From Bolinopsis microptera (taxonomy: Eukaryota; Ctenophora; Tentaculata; Lobata; Bolinopsidae), in contig NC_087076.1 in assembly GCF_026151205.1 (NCBI RefSeq), forward strand, positions 12,509,675-12,573,674: a stretch of 64,000 nucleotides of DNA, given 5' to 3'. Numbering within the stretch: the first letter of the stretch is position 1; the number at the start of each line of letters is the position of its first letter. Position numbers and translations under genes: made by a program. The notes beneath the pieces were generated by a model that saw nothing but the letters and a program-made list of their open reading frames with translations, searched no databases and was not told where the DNA came from. Shown here piece by piece: positions 45,101 through 56,625 of the stretch.

Positions 45101-48100
45101 TGTAGACTTGGTTTTTATTGTCCTCTTCTTCGTCATCTGATATAATCTGGAGAGGAATTAGTGTAATACTTGATGTTTTAACATACTCACATTTTGTTTG
45201 AGATTTAGCCTGCAAGATCCAAGAAAACCTCAAACAAAAGCTTTCAAAGATTGGGTACTAGAAATTACCTTTTTAAGGTGGTCAGAAAGTAAGCCGAGAG
45301 TCCAAGTTAACAAGTTTGTTACCGTCTTCAAATTCCCAACAAATTCCTCGTGCTCGGTCATATCATTCCTGCAAAAGTCAAAACTACAGAAGGATTTTAC
45401 TTACATCAATATCAGCAGACTCCCCGAAAGTTACAACTAAAATACATAACATCTATTATACACTCCCCCGGCAAGTACGTACACTATCAAGTAGTCGAGC
45501 AACATGTCCACAGCCTCTAGAGAGAAGTGTGATAGAGTTGTCTTACTCTTCTTCCCACGACCACCTCCCTGAGTAATAGTCTAGTCATTGTTAGGAAACT
45601 TGATTTAGGGTTAAATGAGATTTGAGAAGGGGTACCTGTTAAAAATTCAAGAAACTTTCTAGGATATCCCTTCAGTGCATACTGTAAACAATAAGCATAC
45701 AACTATTAACTATTGTTAGGGGAATTGGAAAGATATTAAATAGATGTTCAATATTAATACTTAACAGAATTTGAGAATATGAAGCAGGCAATAGGCCGGC
45801 AACCTAATGTGTAATAGGTAATCATACCACGACTCGTTGCTGTTGAAGCCCAGGGACAAAAGAAAATATTTTGCCCAAATATCGCGATGCCGCGATTTTT
45901 AACAGACTATACATAAAATTTGTCTTAAATAATGGGAAAAATCGCGATTCCGCACATGCCGCGATTTCCTTTTTTCCCTGCTGAAACCCAACCTGTTTTT
46001 CAGATAGTATTTCCTGAACGGAGTACATCGATCTGAATAGTTTCTTAAACCTTTCTCCGCTCTCTGTAGTTCCTTTACCACTATTCAGCTCATTTTCAAG
46101 CAGCACCTAGGACAAAGAAAATAGTTGAGGTACTCGCGAGCAAACAATAAAAAATCGTTTCTCTCACACGATTTATTAATCACAAGAGTAGAGTAGCCCT
46201 ACTTGTGATAAAAAATAAAATATTATAATTTCAGACATAAGTGTGAGATTGAAGAGTGACAAAAACCTCTAAAATAGCAGTGAGGCTAAGGGCAGTAACT
46301 AAATTTCGGGACCCGACACCGGTGTTTGAGAACTCTGCTCCTTTATCAAGGTCCCAATCTTCCAAATCACACTTTGTTGATCGCAATGTCACCGAAGTCA
46401 GCAGTTCGTCCAATTTCATCACTGCAAAACATCTCTTGAGATAAAAGTTAGGCCGGTATAGTATTCAAAATTATTTATTTACAACTAACTTCAGAACTTG
46501 GCCGACGATAAAATTGATTAATAAGAAAATATTGGTTTAAAATGAACTAACCATCGTCCTGTTCCCTGGGTTTCACTAGAGCACAGCAAGTGAACGTGGC
46601 TCTTAACAAGTCCATAACAGGCTCTCGTAATACACTCTGATCAGGTAACACTGCTATACAGTTACCCAGCTTTATTGGGGGTAGAATACCTGGGGACAAC
46701 AAAAAGAGTCAGCTGAAATCCTTGGGCACAGACCTCAAGAATATTTAAAATTTGTGACGTCGATAATTAGATTATAAAACTTTACAGTTCTTGTGCCAGA
46801 AATGCATGATTCTGCTTAGTGCTTAGTATTTCTTTAAAAATTTTGAGATAAATCGACGAGGAAAAATATTGAAAAAAATGTGGCTGAGAGCAGTACATTA
46901 CCTGGGTCCTGCTCAGTAACCGCCACCAGCCTCTCCTCTAACAGCTGCAGTATCATGGGATACAGCTTGGAGTTGCTTCTCAGGATGCTGGCTAGTCTGT
47001 TGTAGATGTCACTTCTTACACTGCCTTGTTGGGTTAAACCCCGCTTTAGTAGCAGCAGGATCTGGTGAAAGGAGAGGAGTAAATATGTAATTATTAACAA
47101 ACTGTTTACACCATTAAAATATTCAAAACCCCTAAAAGAAATCAAGTCATCCTAAAATGGTGATCAGTACAGATCAAGACAGCTAGAGTTAAAATTTGTT
47201 TCTCCAAGCAACTCTATCATCGGCTAATATCTTAAGCTTATTAAGATCATTCAAAGAGTTAAGTTTTAAACCTCTACGGGTCAAATCATTCACAATAATC
47301 TTGAACAAATTCTTACGATGCGCACCGACGCGCCCTTTACAGTTTGTTGTGACAGCAAACTTTAACGCTAATGCAGCGGGGGAGTCATCAGCACTACGCA
47401 AGATATGACCTAGGAGCTTCCACCTTGCTGTAGGGACACGATCTGATAGCTTAACTGAGTTACATCTTAGGTATAAGTTTGCATTGGATATTGTTCCATG
47501 AGGCCAATAAATGTTCAGTAATGATCTAAGGTGTTTTCTATGGCAAATGTCTAGTTTTTCTAGTGACTTTGCAGTAGGACACCAACTACTGCAATTGTAC
47601 ATGATGATTGATACAATTTGGGCTTCGTATACTGCTATCTTTCTGGTAACGGAGATATTCTGCTGAGACCAGATCTTGGTGAACTTATAGAAGGCATTGT
47701 TCCCAGCAATGCATCGAGCAGTAAATATGTAAAATATGTTAAATATGTAAAATATGTTAAATAAGTTAAATATGACAAAACAAATTCAAGACGATGATAA
47801 GTTGGCAAAAAAAGCTTGAATACTCGTGAAAACTCAATCCAAGAGTTGTTATCTTATTTCAACTTATAAGGTATAAGTTATATTCCGAAAATCAAGCAAT
47901 ATCCCATTGTTAAAATCCGTTCAGTATTATGCATAACGTTTGATTAATAGAGTAATAGGAATGTTCGCTGTAAGGTACTCTACCTCTGTACAGACCGCCT
48001 CGTTGATATCATCTGTAACCATCAGATGAACCTGAACTTGTGAGCAACTCAGTTGGGAACTCTGACTGTAGTTATCTCCTACCTATGAGGATAACAATTT

Positions 48101-48773
48101 AATTTAGGAAGTGCAATAGTTCCATTGTCAGGTGTTTCATGAATAACAACTGCTCGATAAAAATGTCGTCGATACTGTAAAAACCAAACCTTGAACTTCT
48201 TCATCATCTCGGTAAGTCCGAACACAGCGATTCTCCTGTTATCAGGATTCTTGGAGAAGAGAGTTTTGCGGAATGTGAGAATAGCAGCATCTCTGAGAGA
48301 TGTGTCGTACCGCATCACAGGGACTACAGCACGGAGCACACACCTCGCGTTCTTCAGTGGGATCATGGGCACGTTGGATAGGTTGTCCTTCAGCTGGAAC
48401 GGGGAAATTGTGACTTTCAGAAATAACACCGATTATTTAGTTTCAAATGGTGCATTGATTAATTGAAAAACGTAAGTGATGAGCCAGAAATAAAATTTCG
48501 TAAGCAAAACACCTACAGTCTTACAAGCTAACCTTATTGGGAAATATTAGTTATTCTCCGTTATTTCAATTTCGTAAAATGTAAATAATGAGACACCACC
48601 CACACTAACCATGTTTGACTGAGAAAGTAGCAGCTGAACACTCCTCCTGGATATCCTCGCCAGGAGCAGGGAGTGAAGAGTCCCGGAAGTGAGGGGAGAT
48701 GACGTCACGATACGGTGCAGCAGATCCGTCATCACACTGCTCCGACAGTGCACGTGCAACTTGTAACATTCCT
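33144..48773 (-). CDS. FANCI: Fanconi anaemia group I protein, twenty exons (N-terminal part not seen)
   Basis: The exons, in order, are 48610-48773, 48190-48393, 47984-48082, 46902-47061, 46552-46689, 46267-46421, 45993-46106, 45483-45568, 45269-45368, 44983-45146, 44615-44754, 36727-36869, 36402-36488, 36086-36157, 34878-34970, 34292-34393, 34004-34139, 33726-33838, 33541-33624 and 33144-33221. All splice phases agree, giving 809 residues. FANCI pairs with FANCD2 as a DNA clamp at interstrand crosslinks. The FRKTLF lysine (codon near 48265-48267) aligns with human K523, the monoubiquitination site. The next exon has YSQSSQLSCSQVQVH, matching the human SQ cluster phosphorylated by ATR. GLIYAVEQCERNL and DFKVNMKVLEE match the C-terminal region, and the end is a basic KPKKKRKRGK tail. 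Roughly the first 430 residues of the human protein have no counterpart that I could find up to 64000. An intron of 7.7 kb holds the satellite. Confidence 0.93.
33358..33524. mobile_element. Foldback MITE (TGTCACCAAGATGTAAC ends), copy 1
   Basis: TGTCACCAAGATGTAACTAG and its inverse CTAGTTACATCTTGGTGACA bound a 167-bp element inside the last FANCI intron. Inner CACGCAGGAATTA words repeat. Copy 2 is at 52602-52757. Confidence 0.85.
34374..34830. repeat. Tandem array of a FANCI splice acceptor plus G homopolymers
   Basis: Eight units of about 50-65 bp contain GACAAACACTCAACACCTGG, GAGGGGTAACCACATT and a run of roughly 7 to 25 G. The leftmost unit is the real 5' edge of the FANCI exon starting at 34393. 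On the minus strand every unit therefore carries CCCTCCCAG|GTGTTGAGTGTTTGTCTG, an intact 3' splice site plus the first bases of the exon. Confidence 0.9.
35051..35982. mobile_element. Structured element with nested inverted repeats
   Basis: An inner-left pair (35051 TTATAACACACATAACCCCG with 35212-35235) overlaps an outer pair (35230 TTATAAACCCCTCCGGG with CCCGGAGGGGTTTATAA at 35966). Further hairpins are CCCGCGACGCGCGGG, CGAGTGCGAAGCACGAG and ATAACCCCGACGTGC/GCACGAGGGGTTAT. AGCGGGAGCCGGGATTATCA is repeated near the right end. Three CACGTG sites lie at 35710-35790. It sits in a FANCI intron. Confidence 0.6.
36178..36263. repeat. (ACAA)n microsatellite
   Basis: About 21 tetranucleotide copies, 21 bp upstream (in FANCI direction) of the acceptor of the 36086-36157 exon. 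Confidence 0.95.
36926..44500. repeat. 366-bp satellite with 8-monomer higher-order repeat
   Basis: About 20.7 monomers of roughly 366 bp each contain GTGACCAGTTAGCTGGTTGA and GACAAGAAACTGCAAAATGG. Marker variants recur every 2924-2925 bp, for example the open-frame variant at 38112, 41037 and 43961, another at 39940 and 42864, and the GCCATTTCCCC variant near 38800 and 41725. Eight monomers equal that distance, so this is a higher-order repeat. The last monomer has a 66-bp internal duplication (about 44096-44227). The 67-86-codon frames in some monomers arise from a single G/A variant that removes a TGA and are not genes. The array fills one FANCI intron. Confidence 0.95.
47189..47720 (-). 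pseudogene. LINE reverse-transcriptase C-terminal fragment in a FANCI intron
   Basis: The minus strand reads FYKFTKIWSQQNISVTRKIA, YNCSSWCPTAKSLEKLDICH, RKHLRSLLNIYWPHGTISNA and RWKLLGHILR. It is a relative of the 18774-19319 copy (both show the NCSSW/NSNSW and GHILRS motifs). It is truncated at the 5' side near 47720. An AAATATGTTAAATATGTAA microrepeat follows at 47723-47770. Confidence 0.82.
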
Positions 48774-48778
48774 CTGAA

Positions 48779-49135
48779 ACACACGTGTTGTTAACCCTAT
48801 AACACGTGTTGTTAACCCTATCACACATGTTGTTATCCCTATCACACGTGTTGTTATCCCTATCACACATGTTGTTATCCCTATCACACGTGTTATTATC
48901 CCTATCACACGTGTTGTTAACCCTATCACACGTGTTGTTATCCCTATCACACGTGTTGTTATCCCTATCACACGTGTTGTTATCCCTATCACACGTGTTG
49001 TTAACCCTATCACACGTGTTGTTATCCCTATCACACGTGTTGTTATCCCTATCACACGTGTTGTTATCCCTATCACACGTGTTGTTATCCCTATCACACG
49101 TGTTGTTAACCCTATCACACGTGTTGTTAACCCCA
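48779..49135. repeat. 21-bp minisatellite with CACGTG in nearly every unit
   Basis: Seventeen units of CACACGTGTTGTTA(A/T)CCCTAT begin 6 bp from the first FANCI exon seen. A length divisible by three keeps frames open on both strands; these are not genes. Confidence 0.95.
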
Positions 49136-49764
49136 TTGTTAAAAGGCCGATGATTTCAAGCAGTTCCCGAATCTAGGTGCACTTTACAATCTAAAGTAAT
49201 AGATAGCTGTACATTTTTAACTCCAAATCTAGCAGTGGTGTGTCCCGGACCTCAGCTGCTAGAGGTACTTGCTGACAATTGACTTTTATTTACACTACTT
49301 TACTTTAGGAAACATTCTGTCGATATTGATAAAATGTGAGGTTATCAAATTATCAAGAATTCTCCCTCTTCGGTATTCTTAGTATTTCATCCATTCATTT
49401 ATTCAGTCTGGAACCATAAATATTTGGCACGAGAAAGTGATTTACTCAACACCTTCCAGCAGCGACCAGTAAAATGATAGAATAATCTCAATCATTATGT
49501 GTTGTATGCCTAGTTATTGCCCACATCCAGAAACACGCGAGTATGTAAGTTTAATTTTATTTCAAGACCTTTTTTAGGGTTCTATTAAAGGGCATAAAGA
49601 GTGGGACTAAGAGAATATTTTAAACTTTCTAGACGCGGGGTCGCATTATCATGTGTAACATCAAAATGTATCTTTGACAAAATGTATTTTTAACTTAACC
49701 TTATGTATTTTACCTTATGAAGTTTAAATAAAACTATTAATTCTAATAATTCTTGGAATATCAA

Positions 49765-49840
49765 TCACAGTGCTGGCAAGCATGATCGTTGCCCTTATAC
49801 CTCCCATACTATTATACCCCCTTCACTTTTCTACATTATA
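49765..49840 (+). repeat. LINE 3' UTR remnant
   Basis: CTGGCAAGCAT, GCCCTTATA and TATTATACCCCCTT match sequence downstream of the LINE frame ending at 19319. The rest of 49136-49900 shows no gene. Confidence 0.5.
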
Positions 49841-49905
49841 TTATATCAAACAAACGCTGTAAAAGGTGTACACATTATCTTTTATCAAAATAAAAATGCT
49901 ATAAA

Positions 49906-52342
49906 TTATGATCTATCCGGAAAAACTATTTTATCAGTAAACTTTTCCTTCAGGTAATCATCGACCGCACTCGGACCCGAGAATGATCGAGGCACAAATA
50001 TTGGAGGGCACAATTGCCATTCCCTTACGTCCACCACACCGTTCATGTTATTATCCAACAACTCTTTCATTCTACCAAAATCATCAAATATCAAACCATC
50101 TAACGGATACATAATCACTGTGCACTTCACTCGAGCTCTTGACATTGCTAGGTACAAAGTTTCCACGTCAGCTGATGATTGTCTGTCAGCGTATAATTGA
50201 CGTCTCTCGAATCTTTGGGCCGATGGAAAAGGCTTCATCTTCCATATTTCCTTAACCTGTACTTCTTCTAATATTATATCGGCCAAAGGTAACAAAACGA
50301 TAACTGCCGGCCATTCTCCTGAAGAAGCTAGCATACATGTCCTCATGTGTTTATTTTCCGGTAGGCTGTATTGAAGGCAGTCCACTAAGGAGAGAGTATC
50401 CACATCTTCTTCCCCAAAAAGAAGACCCACTTCACTTTTATCAATGAATTTATCCCTGCATAAATTGTTTAACTCATGAGTAAAAATGTCCCTTATGAGG
50501 TTTCGATTGAAGTTTTGTAAAGTATGAATGATAGTTTTTGGTCCATGAATATAATGTCCAGGTCTTTGTAAAGGAAAAACGGTTTCTATGATCTCAGACT
50601 TCACGGGGCATTTCATCTCAATGGCAAGATTTCGTATAGTTGATAAAGCGCTAGCTATATCAGAGGTGTTTCTCAAGTTCTTTGATAGGCTCACTATTTG
50701 TTCAGGTGATGCCGTTCTCTCCAAAAAAGCAGGAAAGTGTACACTGAGATTGTGGTCCCACGATTTAACACAATAATTAATACTTTGAATAACATCACAT
50801 GTCAGCCAAACGATATGGGTCGTCGATAATTTCAAAAGTGTATTAATGAAATCATAGTTTTCAGAAAAAATGCCACCACAGCCAATCAGCAGTTGTGCCT
50901 CATCTATAAACAGGTTAATACCCGTTAATGAACCAAGTAGATCTTGCATCCAGAAAGCCGAGCGTAACAAGCGTTGGCCTAATTCTGATGACACGGAATA
51001 AGTTACTTTTTCAGTAGAATCAGGATCAATATAATTAAAACCACAAGCGACTACAATAACAACTTGGGATGCTAGGAGACAGTTTAAAATCTCATGGTAG
51101 ATTTCAAAGGGTGTGCTTGTAGTATAATGATCAATAGTAATATAGCCTTGCTTTACTCCAGCTTTACTCAGTATTTCCTGATACCTTTTCGCAGCCTCGG
51201 TCGTCATATCACCATTTCCTTCCATCATTGGAATGAATAAGACAACTTTGTTTAGCTCACTTGACTTTGCTAGTTGTAAGATTTTTGCTATTAGAACAAC
51301 AGTTTTACCAGCACCAGCGGGTCCATTTATAAATAAAAAGTTCTGAATTCAACACATCAAATTGTTCTTTGCTCAAGTTTTCAACTCCTAAAACGTCCTT
51401 AACAAGTTGCGGCGTCGAGATAACCTCAGGATTATTTCCTCTGAGAGTAAATCTTCCAGAGTGCAATTCCTTATCTATGTCCACTATAGATTTGCCCAAA
51501 CTACATTTTGACATATCACATCGACCCTTACTGTCTGTGCACCAAACAGCCAGGAACAAGTCTCTAACTTTTTCATGACTTTTGCGCATCTCGCAATTTA
51601 GAGGTTCGTCCAATATGAAGTCTTTGACATTTTCTTCCCACCAATCAAAGAAACAATCGAGGTCTTCTTTAAATATGATCGTTGATTTCTGCTCTCTACT
51701 CAACAAGAATTCGTCCTGATATTTTTTGCTGAAATAAGGATATGCAGTAAACTGTAGAATTGTTGAGTGTCTACTGAATCGTTTGATCATGTCTGCCACC
51801 TTTTTCCTTTGTTTCAATGACTTCTGGAATGTACCAGTTAATGCCTGAAACTTCTGATCGTTCATATCTTTAGGGGCTGATTTATCACCAATGTGGCACA
51901 TATTCTTAACTTCAATTATGATAAAGTAATTAGCACCTATGACTAAAAAATCACACTCGCCTTCTTTATTGGCTGCCTTCTTTTTACAAATATTACAATT
52001 CCGCCTGACATGGCTTGCATCACCAAGATAATATTGAAAATGACTATATTCCAGACTGTGAAGAACTATCATAATCTCTCGCAGTCTTTCTAATGCTCGG
52101 TACACTATCACTTCAGCTTCATAGTTTTGTTGTTGGTTCTTGTCGTCTTTGAGTTGACTGCTACTGCCTAACTGATCATCATCTGGGTAGACGTCAATGT
52201 ACTTTTGTTGCGGAGCTCTTGGGAACATAAAAACAATTTTCAACCCTGAAAAATCGGGTGGACAGTAGGTACGAAATATTTCACTACCATTCCGTAAATA
52301 TTTCTCGAACTGCGTCTCTTGTTGTGTCATAATATTCGTCAT
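49906..52342 (-). pseudogene. NERD-like nuclease + SF1 helicase gene, copy 1, broken by a 5-bp deletion
   Basis: Start ATG is at 52342 and stop at 49906; without the lesion it would be about 800 residues. The N-terminal part (345-codon frame, 51305-52342) has an Arg/Lys-rich helical region, a CNIC zinc-like pair, then GECDFLVIG and IIIEVKN (D131, E144, K146 with E76 upstream). This is the E...D...ExK pattern of PD-(D/E)XK nucleases of the NERD type. The second part has Walker A GPAGAGKT (51301-51324), Walker B FIDEAQ, a UvrD-like SSGEWPAVIVLLP and motif VI-like YLAMSRAR. Compared with copy 2, five bases are missing at about 51339 (GTTCTGAATTC against GTTCTCAGCTGAATTC), shifting the frame just before Walker A. 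A sequencing error or allele is possible. A nucleic-acid-processing or defence role is inferred only from domains. Confidence 0.75.
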
Positions 52343-53100
52343 AACATACTAGTAGTAAAACAATGATGTTACATTGAAACGTAGAACAATTCCTTGAGCC
52401 TTTTCCCTTTCGAAAAAACACGAACACTACAAATTTTACAGAATCATTAAAACATTACGACTATTAAATAATGTTCCATCCGGATATACACATAATAGCA
52501 GTCACTAAAGTCTGCTTATTGAAATAAAGAACGAAGAAAAATAAAATGTAAAGTGTAAACAATACTAAACAAACAGACTACGGAGAGCTCCATATTGGTA
52601 CTGTAACCAAGATGTAATTAGATCGAACGCAGAAATTAGATCGAACGCAGGAATTAGATCAAACGCCGGCGTGAGATATATAATATCTAAATACATTGAA
52701 AGCCGCGGCGGCGTTCGATCTAATTCCTGCGTTCGATCTAATTACATCTTGGTTACAGCTAGTCACACAAATCATACCATAAATTACTGAGCACCAGAAG
52801 GTGCCGGCTAGCTGTTACTCTAGCAGTAACATTAACAACCCCTGTCAGATAAGGTGCCGGCTAGCTGTAACCAACCTATGTCAGATCCCAACAGTGCCAC
52901 TGAAGCAACGAGAAGTGTGAACAACTAGAACAGTGTAACAGTGTAGTACTACGAGATATACCGTGTGTATTTATAACCCTAATCTAGTAGTTGAGTAGAT
53001 TTCGAGGGGTCACGTGACACTACGTTTTGTAGTTTACGACCAAATATTCGAGTGTCCAGTTGATTGGATGGGTACATAGTACATACATGTATGACCATTA
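52343..53100. other. Upstream region of copy 1, with short repeats
   Basis: Apart from the MITE at 52602-52757 there is a direct repeat containing GGTGCCGGCTAGCTGT(T/A)A at about 52800 and 52852. No gene is seen. Confidence 0.4.
52602..52757. mobile_element. Foldback MITE (TGTAACCAAGATGTAA ends), copy 2
   Basis: Ends TGTAACCAAGATGTAATTAG and CTAATTACATCTTGGTTACA; the inner word GATCGAACGCAGGAATTAG is repeated in each arm. The same family as 33358-33524. It lies 260 bp upstream of helicase copy 1. Confidence 0.85.
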
Positions 53101-53142
53101 CCTACATATTTGACGACTTTTTTCGATAGATGGTGCACTCAT

Positions 53143-54800
53143 GTTTACTCTGTCACACATTTAAGAAAATATGTGATGAATGTTTAGGGCACCCTGATAA
53201 GTAATGCTGAGTAGTGTAGGTTTATTTGATGGCCTGGAAGTGCTAGGAATTGTTATTATATCATATAGTCGTAAGGAATTAAAACACAGAAGGCACAAAC
53301 AAGTTTACTTTGTCACATAATCTTGATGATATCTGAACATATTGTGTGAAATTAAACAAATAATGATATAGGTACCAGCTTAAACCCCTTATATTACATA
53401 CAATGGATCAAACAACACTGCTAGTACCACGCGCCAGTCACATTAATCATTATCGGGTGGTAATATGTTAACAGTGTCACAATTAAACTACCGCAACATG
53501 GTCAAAAATAGGGTAATTTCGTCACAAAAAAAAATTATTATAATTATGTTAGCTCCTTGCTGGCAAAATAACTAGTTCATTGATGATAAAGTTACATAGT
53601 ATTCTAATAGAGGTATAGCTCTTCAAAATAGGGACAAGACATGTTTACTTTGTCACATCAGTTATTATAAGAGTTAGGTAATCGTCATCAGATTAACAGA
53701 TCTTTTTCGTAGTTTGGATCGATTAATATAGGCAATAAAGCATCCTATGCCAATTTTTAACACACTATCTTGATATTGTTGGGGCAGGGAAAGTTAATTT
53801 TGTCACATTTTCAGCGTCTTTGACAAATTAATCTAAAATTGTTAAACTTGAGCTCTGATGTTCTGGACAATATTCTACCAATCGTTTCTGAAAGAATGTT
53901 GAATTCTAATAGAGTTATAGATCTTCAAAATAGGGGCAAGACATGTTTACTTTGTCACATCAGTTATTATTAGAGTTAGGTAATCGTCATCGGATTAACA
54001 GATCTTTTTCGTAGTTTGGATTGATTTATATAGGTAATAAAGCAGCCTATGCTAATTTTTACACACTATCTTGAAATTGTTGGGGCAGGAAAAGTAAATT
54101 TTGTCACATTTTTAGTGACTTTGACAAATTTAACCTAAATTGTTAAACTTGAGCTCTGATGTTCTGGACAATATTCTATTGATTTTTTTCTGAAAGAATG
54201 TTGAATTCTAATAGAGTCATAGAATATATAGATCTTTAAAATAGGGGCAAGACATGTTTACTTTGTCACATCAGTTATTATAGGAGTTATTATAAGAGAC
54301 TATTTCATTCTATAATCATTATTTTAAACCTATTTACGATTTCGTATCATTTTTTGTGACAATGTAAACATCAACTGATCTTAACTTGCACCAACTACAT
54401 TTTCATCATGTAAAGTTTTCCCGCCTTTCAAACCAAAATCAGATTTAAATAATTCGCCCAAAATTTAAAATTCCATATATTGTGACAGAGTTAACCTCAT
54501 TTCCCAATAAGTGCCTGTATTAGCTAACTATTCGAAACAACATATTTTAGGGCTATGATGGGTAGATCAACCATCAAATAACGAGTTAAAAGGTTTTTGA
54601 GGACACCTCACAGTAGAATAGAGGTATGGTATTCTGAGTGTGACAAAGTTACCCAAATATTGCCTTGTAACCGTTCGATCCGTGCCCTTTAACCAATGTT
54701 GTATCATAATTGTTAGATTGACATACTTTACTATAGTTCAGACCAAGGAATGATAATTAGACAACTGCAGATAACTAAGTCACACAAAATGTGACATTTG
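53143..54800. repeat. Region with a recurrent TTTACTTTGTCACA motif and a 300-bp tandem unit
   Basis: A unit of about 303-311 bp is repeated about two and a third times from 53630 to 54290, with GGGGCAAGACATGTTTACTT at each start. The shorter word recurs at about 53143, 53303, 53512, 53643, 53793, 53945, 54094 and 54256, then inverted (TGTGACAAAGTTAC type) at 54354, 54481 and 54639. No protein-coding potential is seen. Confidence 0.75.
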
Positions 54801-56454
54801 AACCATTATAGCGCCTAACAACAATAGATTTTCTTTCCGAGCAGTGCATATGGGAGTAAGGGTTACGTGGCTAATGTTCAGAACTTTTGAACGTGCTAGG
54901 TTAATAGATGTCAAAATTAAGCCACTATCGTCGAAAACGCTATCTTTTTTCTTTACCAATATCCTCAAACTCAAATGAACGTGTCCATAGATTAACGTTG
55001 GTTGTTTAGTCATCTTACAATCGATCGTGCCGTAATATATGGCCAGAGAATAATAGGGTCTTGGAAATTCTATAGTTGTTCAGTGGGTCGATTGATTGAA
55101 CACGTTTGCACTTGGTATTTAAACTTACCAGTAGTTTATTTATGTTATGTACCGATGATAATGCAATTAGGATAACAACTAGGTAAGCCGTAAGTCTAAT
55201 TCAAAACACACCGCACACCGTACACTCCAATCAGTATTTCTATTTGGTAGACCGGGTATTTTGGCGGGAATTCTGTTCCCACGGCACTGTTCTGATAGAA
55301 GCTACTTCTACTAATGGTCCCAGAGGAACGGCCGTAAAGTAGCCAGATTTCTTGTCTCCTATACTGGCTGACACATGCGGATTAAAGTTAGAAATTTCGC
55401 TATGCTATTAATATAATTGCTCTCGGAATTGAACAAACTCCTACTTATCTGGATCCTTTCTAAATTCGTTAGAGTTTCATGGACTGGGGAAAAATAATCG
55501 GTACAGTCTCCCTGCTTGTGTAATTAAGCAATGAAAACAATCCAAAATTATCACATATGACATAATATAAGTTGTAATAGCAGAAACTTTCTAACCGTAC
55601 ATTCACCCGCCACTGTTCAAGAACCTATATCACTGTTTAAAATCATGACGTGACCACTGTACAATTATTCAGCTATTCCTTTAGTTAGGATGATAGCCAA
55701 AACTATAAGGATTTTGGAGAACTAGGGTAATAGTCATAATTCTAAAATTTGAGTGAGTTACACGTGTTTTATTGACGATGATAAACATTTGAAAGGTATT
55801 ACGAGCTATGCAAGCGCGCACTGAGGGACTTTATGACGTCACGAGGCCACAGCTTATTATTGAAATAACACGCGTTACACGTACGCTAGAGAGTTTGTTC
55901 TTTCGGCGATACGATTCTTTACCAGTTTGTCACAGCTGATTTAAATCTTAGCCAAATTGGAGACTACAAATTTTTCAGTTAACTGGTCCTTTAATTAATC
56001 CACGATCACTGTGAAGTTAGTAATTAAATTTCAAATTCGGTGAAACTGGGAAACTACAACCAGGCACGTAGCTACCGAATTATTGACGAGACCATAATAT
56101 ATGACGAGGGTAAGAACTTGTCTAAGAGACATAGAACTATACCTAGCATCAATCACCTATCTAACATTAAAAACAAACATACAGTACACATCAAATATGT
56201 GTATTTATTTTACTATATAAATAGAAGTCGGAACGGGCAACAAAACTCACGATTTAGCTATGATAGTGACACACAGTTGAATTAGAAAATATGGTGATGA
56301 CACGCAATATTAACAGTACAAGATACACTCTTAGAACAATCCAGCAGTATTGCGTATTTATGCCTTATGGTCGTCAGATTTAAAATAGACCTAAAACGAT
56401 TCTGATTATGCCAATATCAACACTGAGGTTACAGCACATGCAATACATTATACA
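54801..56454. other. No supported gene
   Basis: Short frames at 54780-55013 (minus) and 56040-56285 (plus) have no recognisable motif. The stretch is ordinary AT-rich sequence. Confidence 0.45.
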
Positions 56455-56625
56455 AAAAATGGTCATAACTCGGCTTAGTTGTAAACAACCAACTTGAAAT
56501 TTTGGGAAAGCACTTCAATTATCAAACCAAATCTGTCTGGAAACTTTTGAGTTCCTAGCTCAAAGCGTCCTCAAGTTATGGTAATGATAGTGAAAAAAGC
56601 AATTAAACAAAGGCTGCAAAAAATT
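56455..56625. repeat. Dispersed repeat shared with 850-1010
   Basis: TCATAACTCGGCTTA, CAACTTGAAATTTT, TTATCAAACCAAAT and GAGTTCCTAG occur in both places, in the same strand orientation but with rearranged order of the first word. Confidence 0.6.

Noticed and set aside
48732-49153. Open frames of 7-residue repeats on both strands
   Set aside because: They come from a 21-bp minisatellite whose unit length is a multiple of three.
56040-56285. 81-codon plus-strand frame
   Set aside because: No recognisable motif, splice context or homology to neighbours.
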